Assembly: GCA_030530845.1 (NCBI GenBank)
Contig: JAUMUE010000003.1
Coordinates: 1-64,000, forward strand
Direction: 5' to 3'
Source: Limosilactobacillus sp.
Lineage (GTDB): Bacteria > Bacillota > Bacilli > Lactobacillales > Lactobacillaceae
DNA length: 64,000 nucleotides
Shown here: in pieces, positions 59,344-64,000 of the stretch
Layout of the letters: each line of letters starts with the position of its first letter
Position numbering within the stretch: position 1 is the stretch's first letter
Translations under genes and position numbers: made by a program
The notes under the pieces: model-generated
What the model was told of the DNA's origin: nothing
The model's input: only the letters and a program-made list of their open reading frames with translations
The model's database searches: none

Positions 59344-59949
59344 ATGTTTACAATGAAGAAGACAATCATGAGTGGTTCATTAGTAGCTTTGGTAGCACTT
59401 GGCTTGGCCGGTTGCTCCACTAGCACTTCTACTGCACGTAAGGCAAGTAGCGAACCTTCAACTACCAGTGTAGCTAAGCCATCAGTTAAGAAGGCTACAA
59501 CCAAGAAGGCTGAAAGCACAACTTCAGAAAGCAAGAAGGCAACTACTTTCAGCGTCGTGGCTCCTTCCACCAACAAGAAGACAACTACATTTAGTGTGAA
59601 GGCTCCGGTTGCATCAATCAGCCAAGCAAGCGCTACTTACTCAGCTAAGCAGGTTCAAGCTTTCGCAAAGGCTTCAAGTGCAAACACTCAAGCTAGTTAC
59701 GCAAGCGAAGACCACGAAGGCAACGTATTACTTCAATTCTTGAAGGCTAGCGGACTTCCAGAAAACAGCACTACTCAATACACTATCTCCGACTTTGACG
59801 GACAAGGCGTATACCAAATCGCTGTTCGGAGCACTGCTGCTAACCCAGACCAAGCTCGCCTGACTGGACTCTACCGCTTCAACACTGCTAACAACAGCGT
59901 AACGCAAATGAACCCAGTAACTGGTGACTACGAAGAACTTAACAAGTAA
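59344..59949 (+). CDS. Small Ser/Thr-rich lipoprotein
   Basis: A 201-aa secreted protein with signal peptide and lipobox LAGC (Cys24). A long low-complexity Ser/Thr/Lys/Ala linker (about 25-100) contains two copies of TTFSVxAP (67-74, 81-88). A compact C-terminal domain (about 105-201) includes YTISDFDGQGVYQIAVRS. I do not recognise the domain. The linker probably spans the cell wall. Confidence 0.85.
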   Translation: MFTMKKTIMSGSLVALVALGLAGCSTSTSTARKASSEPSTTSVAKPSVKKATTKKAESTTSESKKATTFSVVAPSTNKKTTTFSVKAPVASISQASATYSAKQVQAFAKASSANTQASYASEDHEGNVLLQFLKASGLPENSTTQYTISDFDGQGVYQIAVRSTAANPDQARLTGLYRFNTANNSVTQMNPVTGDYEELNK

Positions 59950-59965
59950 CCTAATATTGAAAGCA

Positions 59966-59999
59966 AAAGAAGCATCCGGATTATTCCGGATGCTTCTTT
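59966..59999. terminator. Bidirectional terminator between lipoprotein and permease
   Basis: A perfect 15-bp stem ending ...CCGGA with a TTAT loop; A and T flanks serve both converging genes. Confidence 0.9.
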
Positions 60000-60008
60000 G
60001 TGTATATA

Positions 60009-61367
60009 TTAGAATTTTTGGTTTTGACTCTCTTCAACATCGAGGTGGTTGCGACCATAGAGGAGGTAGACAATCACACCGATCACGAGCCAAGCTAGGT
60101 ATGTCAACCAGGCATCGACTGAGATGTTAAATAAGAGGAATGCACAGATCAACACTGACAAGGTTGGAACCACCGCACCGCCAGGGACCAGGAATGGCCG
60201 CTTAAGCAGTGGGTAGCGTTTGCGCATGATAATAACGATCCCGGAAATAACCAGGAAGACGACCAGTGAGCCGACGTTTGAAATCAATGCCAGGTAGTGG
60301 AGGTTAAATTCCCCTGCCAATACCGCTGACAAGATTCCGACCAACCAGATGGCACGGTTTGGGCTGTAGGTCTTTTGGTTGATCTTAGAAAGCCCAGCTG
60401 GTAAAAACTGGCTCCGGCTCATTGACTTGATGATGTTTGAACCGGCGTAGATGAACGCAAAGACCACGGCCATGATACCCAGGACAGCACCGAATGAAAC
60501 GATCTGTGCGACCAGGACGTGTCCCTCGCTCAAAAGAACTGTCGACATCGCTTCGGAAACATCGAGCTTCTTATAATGAAGAACCCCGGTCATGAAGATC
60601 CCGACTAGCACGTACAAGAGCGTCGATACTGACAGCGAAATCACGATTGCCAGTGGCAAGTTACGGTTGACGTTTTTCGCATCTTCCGCTGAAGTAGCCA
60701 AGGCGTCAAATCCTAGGAATGAGAAGAAGACGGTCGAGGCCCCCGTGAAGACCCCTGAAATCCCGTACGGCATGAACGGGTGGAAGTTAGCAACATTGAT
60801 ATCGCGCACACTCACAATCAAGAACAGCATGATAATCACCAACTTCACGGCGACCAGAGTGTTGTTGACAAGCTTACTTTCGCTCGTCCCCCGGGTCAAG
60901 ATGAAGGAGATCAAGAGCACCATGATCACCGCCGGCAAGTTCATTAACCCACCAGAATCCGGTGTCGCCATCAAATTATGTGGCAAGTTAATATGTAACT
61001 CACTCAGAAACGAACCGAAGTAACCGGTCCACCCGTTAGCAACGGTTGCAGTTGTGGTGACGTAAACCCCAATCAACGTCCACCCTGCAAGGAATGCGAA
61101 GAAACTCCCTAATGAGACCCATGTGTAATAAAAAGCACTCCCTGAATTAGGCAAGCTCGTGGTCAATTCGGCGTAACATAACCCGATCAGTCCACTCGCA
61201 AGAGCCGCAATGATAAACGACAATACGACCGCCGGACCAGCATCCTGCGCCGCGACAATCCCCGTCAATACGAGAATCCCCGTTCCAATAATGGCACCAA
61301 TACCAATTCCGATTAGGTCAAATAGCCCTAAAGACTTTTGGCTCGTCTTAATATCATTCTTTTCCAT
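60009..61367 (-). CDS. APC family amino-acid permease
   Basis: A 452-aa transporter with about 12 membrane helices and the APC motif GIGIGAIIGTGIL (about 20-32). It resembles YfnA/cationic amino-acid permeases; substrate not determined. The ribosome-binding region is weak (AAAGG 17 nt away, AGG closer). A TGTGAAA-type palindrome lies in its 5' UTR. Confidence 0.93.
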   Translation of the reverse strand: MEKNDIKTSQKSLGLFDLIGIGIGAIIGTGILVLTGIVAAQDAGPAVVLSFIIAALASGLIGLCYAELTTSLPNSGSAFYYTWVSLGSFFAFLAGWTLIGVYVTTTATVANGWTGYFGSFLSELHINLPHNLMATPDSGGLMNLPAVIMVLLISFILTRGTSESKLVNNTLVAVKLVIIMLFLIVSVRDINVANFHPFMPYGISGVFTGASTVFFSFLGFDALATSAEDAKNVNRNLPLAIVISLSVSTLLYVLVGIFMTGVLHYKKLDVSEAMSTVLLSEGHVLVAQIVSFGAVLGIMAVVFAFIYAGSNIIKSMSRSQFLPAGLSKINQKTYSPNRAIWLVGILSAVLAGEFNLHYLALISNVGSLVVFLVISGIVIIMRKRYPLLKRPFLVPGGAVVPTLSVLICAFLLFNISVDAWLTYLAWLVIGVIVYLLYGRNHLDVEESQNQKF

Positions 61368-61398
61368 GAGATATAAACCTGAATCCTTTCGTCGGATA

Positions 61399-61415
61399 TG
61401 TGAAAAAATTTCACA
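61399..61415 (-). promoter_or_regulatory. Palindrome in the permease 5' UTR
   Basis: A perfect inverted repeat, TGTGAAA-N3-TTTCACA. It lies a few bases after the predicted transcription start. It is one base longer in the centre than a standard Rex site. Confidence 0.55.
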
Positions 61416-61426
61416 GCAACATTACT

Positions 61427-61455
61427 ATTTTAACGTATTGATAGAAAAAAGACAA
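61427..61455 (-). promoter_or_regulatory. Promoter of the amino-acid permease
   Basis: Minus-strand TTGTCT (61450-61455), 17-bp spacer, TAAAAT (61427-61432). Confidence 0.7.
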
Positions 61456-61478
61456 AAAGAGTTCGGGTTTTGCTAACT

Positions 61479-61733
61479 TTAAAACAGCATGTGAATTAAT
61501 TTAAATAAACTGTCAAGGACAAAGTAGATAATTGCTGCGGGCAATACAAACATTACCCCTACTACCCATACTTCGGCAGGAATGGACGCCAGAATCCAGA
61601 GTAAAATGATCACGATGAACGCAAAGAACCAGGTATATGGGTGCAAGATAACGTAGATGATCAAAACGCAAAAGAAAATAATTAAATCAATAATAAAGTT
61701 ATCGCTTTCCAGGAAATTCTTCAGTTTCTCCAT
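61479..61733 (-). CDS. Small membrane protein of unknown function
   Basis: An 84-aa protein with two to three hydrophobic segments (about 11-28, 31-46, 48-68). No family recognised. The start at 61733 has TGGGGGTG upstream; the longer frame would run into the tRNA terminator. Confidence 0.65.
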   Translation of the reverse strand: MEKLKNFLESDNFIIDLIIFFCVLIIYVILHPYTWFFAFIVIILLWILASIPAEVWVVGVMFVLPAAIIYFVLDSLFKLIHMLF

Positions 61734-61752
61734 TCCAACACCCCCAGATACA

Positions 61753-61787
61753 AAAAAGCAGGCGCACCAGATGTGCACCTGCTTATA
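61753..61787 (-). terminator. Terminator after tRNA-Glu
   Basis: Minus-strand stem AAGCAGGTGCAC with GTGCGCCTGCTT (one G-U) followed by TTTT. Confidence 0.88.
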
Positions 61788-61791
61788 AATA

Positions 61792-61864
61792 TCACCCGCA
61801 CGGGGATCGAACCCGTAACTCCGCCTTGAGAGGGCGACGTCTTAACCAATTTGACCAGCGGGCA
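61792..61864 (-). tRNA. tRNA-Glu (anticodon CUC)
   Basis: A 73-nt cloverleaf: D stem GTC/GAC, anticodon stem TCGCC/GGCGG with loop CTCTCAA (anticodon CUC, codon GAG), T stem ACGGG/CCCGT with TTCGATC, discriminator A, no encoded CCA. The first two acceptor pairs are U-G and G-U wobbles, which is unusual. It resembles the B. subtilis tRNA-Glu elsewhere. Own promoter and terminator. Confidence 0.85.
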
Positions 61865-61880
61865 ATTACGTACACAAAGG

Positions 61881-61910
61881 ATTATACGTTACTTTGCTTA
61901 GTTTTGTCAA
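61881..61910 (-). promoter_or_regulatory. Promoter of tRNA-Glu
   Basis: Minus-strand TTGACA (61905-61910), 18-bp spacer, TATAAT (61881-61886); both hexamers are perfect. Confidence 0.88.
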
Positions 61911-61925
61911 TTGACCACGGAAGCA

Positions 61926-61956
61926 AAAGAGCCAGGCTGAATGCCTGGCTCCTATT
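61926..61956 (-). terminator. Terminator after tRNA-Gln
   Basis: Minus-strand 9-bp stem GAGCCAGGC with GCCTGGCTC followed by TTTTG; it separates the two tRNA genes. Confidence 0.88.
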
Positions 61957-61961
61957 AAAAG

Positions 61962-62034
61962 TTGGGCATACTGGTCTCGAACCAGTAAATTATGGATTCA
62001 GAGTCCACTGCCTTACCAGTTTGGCGAATGCCCA
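61962..62034 (-). tRNA. tRNA-Gln (anticodon CUG)
   Basis: A 73-nt cloverleaf with fully paired acceptor TGGGCAT/ATGCCCA, D stem GCC/GGC, anticodon stem GTGGA/TCCAT with loop CTCTGAA (anticodon CUG, codon CAG), T stem ACTGG/CCAGT, discriminator A, no encoded CCA. Confidence 0.93.
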
Positions 62035-62061
62035 AGAATGTTATGATTTAACACATGAACT

Positions 62062-62090
62062 ATGATAATAAATTTAACAAACAACGTCAA
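62062..62090 (-). promoter_or_regulatory. Promoter of tRNA-Gln
   Basis: Minus-strand TTGACG (62085-62090), 17-bp spacer, TATCAT (62062-62067). Confidence 0.85.
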
Positions 62091-62099
62091 TAAAAAAGT

Positions 62100-62579
62100 T
62101 TAATTTTGTTCTGCGTAACGCTTCTCCTGCGCTGCGATTGCTCTGCGTGTGTCATCATATACATCTGGGTGGCGGTTGCCATTCTCCCAAAAGTCCACGT
62201 CTGCTACAATTTGTTTTTGTGACAACTCATCGTAATCGTGACGGAGGAAGTTGGCGTTCACATCTGCGTTTTGTTTGCGCCAAATATCAGCCATAATAAA
62301 CTGGCTCCGGGTTCGCTGAATGCCACTAACGGCCGGATCATCGGAATCAACGGCCTCGACACTAGCTACCTTCCCTGTCGCAATTGGTGGTTGAACTGAA
62401 TTATCAGGAAGATATGGCCCCACTGGAACATTGATCAAGGCATCGATAATTACATCTTGCCAGTTGTCGCGGGTCTTGTAGCGGTGATCGAGCCCCGGTT
62501 CGACGTCATTTGCGATCAGATATTCCCGTTGCACGCCCCAGCTCAAATTAACCAAGACCTTAAATGCTGTTGCCATCAT
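62100..62579 (-). CDS. Hypothetical protein
   Basis: A 159-aa soluble, acidic protein (tandem Met start, AGGGGGG upstream). No membrane segment, signal peptide or familiar motif is seen, and I do not recognise a family. It ends 10 bp before the tRNA-Gln promoter, without a clear terminator. Confidence 0.65.
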   Translation of the reverse strand: MMATAFKVLVNLSWGVQREYLIANDVEPGLDHRYKTRDNWQDVIIDALINVPVGPYLPDNSVQPPIATGKVASVEAVDSDDPAVSGIQRTRSQFIMADIWRKQNADVNANFLRHDYDELSQKQIVADVDFWENGNRHPDVYDDTRRAIAAQEKRYAEQN

Positions 62580-62703
62580 AAATCCCCCCTAATCTATCTC
62601 GCTTCTATTATATCTCACCGCCATGGCAATTGTTATCTTTTTGCTAAGAAGAGTCATTTTAGTGGACGGTGGAACAGTTTTTCCGTAAACTAATTTTATT
62701 ACT

Positions 62704-63465
62704 TTGGGGGATTTTACGAAAAGATCTAATAAGGAGTGGACAACAATTAGAAGACACAATTTCATATTAACAATCCTCTACACGATGATCTTTGCGTGGT
62801 TCTTGGTCACATACTCAAACAACGAGACTTTCCGCGACCGGATCAACGTCAACGTCGAGACTGCGCAGATATTTCTCCAACGTGAGGTCAACTCGCTGAT
62901 GGGTAATAAAACTGCAGAAACGCAGACGAGCACGACCCAAGCGACGAGTGAAGCCGACGTGCAAAACGCGCGCTGGAATAAGAAGAGCGCCACTGTCTAC
63001 ATTGACATCACTGACCCCACGCTCCAGGCAGCTGCCAATACCGCAATCAACCGCTGGAATGCAACCGGGGCCTTTAGCTTCAAGAAGACTAACGACAAGT
63101 CAAAAGCGAACATCGTGATCACTACTATGAACAAGCAATCAAACGGTGCGGCCGGTCTGACAAACACCAAGATCAATGCCGTTACCGGTTACCTGATGCA
63201 TGCCACGGTTCGGCTCAATACCGCATACCTGCTGAACGCCGCGTACGGTTACTCCCAAGAGCGGATCGTTAACACTGCTGAGCATGAGTTGGGGCACGCA
63301 ATTGGACTGTCTCACACCAACGAGGTCTCAGTCATGCAGCCTGCCGGATCTTACTACTCAATCCAACAACTCGACATCAACAACGTCAAAAGCCTGTACG
63401 CCACCAAGCCAAGCGTCTCATCAAGCAATGACGGCCAGTCAGGCACCAACCAAAATTTCCAATAA
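62704..63465 (+). CDS. Matrixin-type zinc metalloprotease, membrane-anchored
   Basis: An M10-like protein of up to 253 aa, with an N-terminal membrane helix (about 19-37), a Thr/Gln linker, and a protease domain (about 92-235) with the metzincin motif HELGHAIGLSH (His194, Glu195, His198, His204) and Met-turn Met211 in SVMQP. The first possible start is TTG 62704; a strong AAGGAG at about 62731 is followed by no ATG, GTG or TTG, only ATT at 62746. It is probably anchored outside the cell. Confidence 0.85.
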   Translation: MGDFTKRSNKEWTTIRRHNFILTILYTMIFAWFLVTYSNNETFRDRINVNVETAQIFLQREVNSLMGNKTAETQTSTTQATSEADVQNARWNKKSATVYIDITDPTLQAAANTAINRWNATGAFSFKKTNDKSKANIVITTMNKQSNGAAGLTNTKINAVTGYLMHATVRLNTAYLLNAAYGYSQERIVNTAEHELGHAIGLSHTNEVSVMQPAGSYYSIQQLDINNVKSLYATKPSVSSSNDGQSGTNQNFQ

Positions 63466-63470
63466 GAACT

Positions 63471-63505
63471 TCCCCGCTGTCAATGATGGTGGGGATTTTC
63501 ATTTT
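63471..63505 (+). terminator. Weak terminator after the matrixin gene
   Basis: CCCC-GC pairing with GTGGGG, followed by ATTTTCATTTT. Short stem, so uncertain. Confidence 0.4.
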
Positions 63506-63565
63506 CGTGCGCGAGAATATGATACAATTATTTTTGTATTATTTTTTGTATAGAAAGTGAACAAA

Positions 63566-64000
63566 ATGAAAGATAAAAAGATTTTGGGATTAACCCTTGT
63601 GATCACTGCTTGCACGTTCTGGGGGATTTCTGGACTCTTCGCTAAGGGCCTATTCAATGCCAGCAGTTCGATCACATCGCTATGGCTGACGCAGACACGG
63701 ATGATTGCGTCTGGCTTGATTCTCGTGCTGTTTAGCCAGCTGAAGGGTGATCGCCCATTTCTGATTTTTAAGAACCCTCACGACGCTTGGGTAATCTTTG
63801 CGTACGGGATTTTCGGACTGGTACCGGTTCAATACGCGTACTTTTTGGTGGTACAGTATGGGAATGCGTCAATTGCGACTGTCCTGCAGTTCGTCGGCCC
63901 GTTTTTCATCATTGCCTACCAAGCAATATTCCGCCACATCCCCGCCCGCCGAATTGAAATCATTTGTTCGATCATCGCTTTTATTGGGGTATTCACGATT
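63566..64000 (+). CDS. EamA/DMT family transporter (partial, runs off the window)
   Basis: The first 145 codons of a membrane protein starting MKDKKILGLTLVITACTFWGISG, with hydrophobic helices in EamA pattern and the characteristic ATVLQFVGPFF segment. The family exports or imports small metabolites. The ATG follows AAAGTGA, a weak ribosome-binding site; TACAAT with TG extension lies about 35 bp upstream. The 3' end is outside the window. Confidence 0.85.
   Translation, partial: MKDKKILGLTLVITACTFWGISGLFAKGLFNASSSITSLWLTQTRMIASGLILVLFSQLKGDRPFLIFKNPHDAWVIFAYGIFGLVPVQYAYFLVVQYGNASIATVLQFVGPFFIIAYQAIFRHIPARRIEIICSIIAFIGVFTI

Noticed and set aside
63522..63551. Two TTATTTTTGTA-like direct repeats before the EamA gene
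   Set aside because: Too short and AT-rich to separate from chance in a promoter region.

Overview
The window is a gene-dense, moderate-GC stretch of a Lactobacillaceae chromosome. It carries the backbone order ymfF-ymfH-rodZ-pgsA-cinA-recA-rny, an mreBCD cluster, a valS-folC pair behind a T-box, and an atpBEFHAGDC operon followed by a MurA-like gene, mbl, yidD and rodA. The D-Ala ligase has Phe at the position that sets D-Ala-D-Lac specificity. That points to a vancomycin-tolerant lineage such as Limosilactobacillus, Lactiplantibacillus or a related heterofermenter; I cannot name the species. No insertion sequence, prophage or CRISPR array is visible.

Layout. 1-8.7 kb (minus): RNA decay, DNA repair, phospholipid synthesis and a two-subunit M16 peptidase. 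8.7-11.4 kb: a three-gene amino-acid ABC importer behind a T-box leader with two successive terminator/antiterminator modules. 11.4-14.6 kb: mreD, mreC, mreB, radC. 14.7-19 kb: folC and valS with a Val T-box. 19-23.3 kb: thiI, its cysteine desulfurase, and ezrA. 23.4-29.5 kb (plus): msrC, rpsD with a structured leader, a long perfect hairpin, yueI-rarA, a 6S RNA gene, usp and an aldo-keto reductase; yaaA (24.8-25.6 kb) lies within this block on the minus strand. 29.5-33.3 kb (minus): NADH oxidase, an HTH-TPR regulator, ddl. 33.4-38 kb (minus): murA-like, mbl, yidD, DUF2969, rodA and a GcvH-like gene. 38-44.7 kb: the F1Fo ATP synthase. 45-51.2 kb: two YibE/F membrane proteins, upp, tsaC, prmC, prfA, tdk. 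51.3-53.4 kb (plus): murT-gatD. 53.4-59.1 kb (minus): argR, a serine hydrolase, and a MarR-controlled heterodimeric ABC exporter. 59.2-64 kb: a lipoprotein, an amino-acid permease, two tRNAs with C34 anticodons, a matrixin-type metalloprotease and the start of an EamA transporter.

Many genes serve cell-wall elongation and its regulation: two MreB paralogues, MreC/D, RodZ, RodA, EzrA, Ddl, MurT/GatD and a MurA paralogue. Translation and tRNA modification form a second theme (ValS, ThiI, TsaC, PrmC, RF1, S4, two tRNAs, T-boxes).

I did not find a clear new defence, mobile or biosynthetic system; this is mostly conserved core genome. The observations most worth following are the MurA-like protein lacking most catalytic residues in the mbl-rodA cluster, the GcvH-like protein without its lipoyl lysine in the same cluster, the partly duplicated T-box, the 25-bp hairpin downstream of rpsD, several perfect palindromes over promoters, and the unusual tRNA pair.
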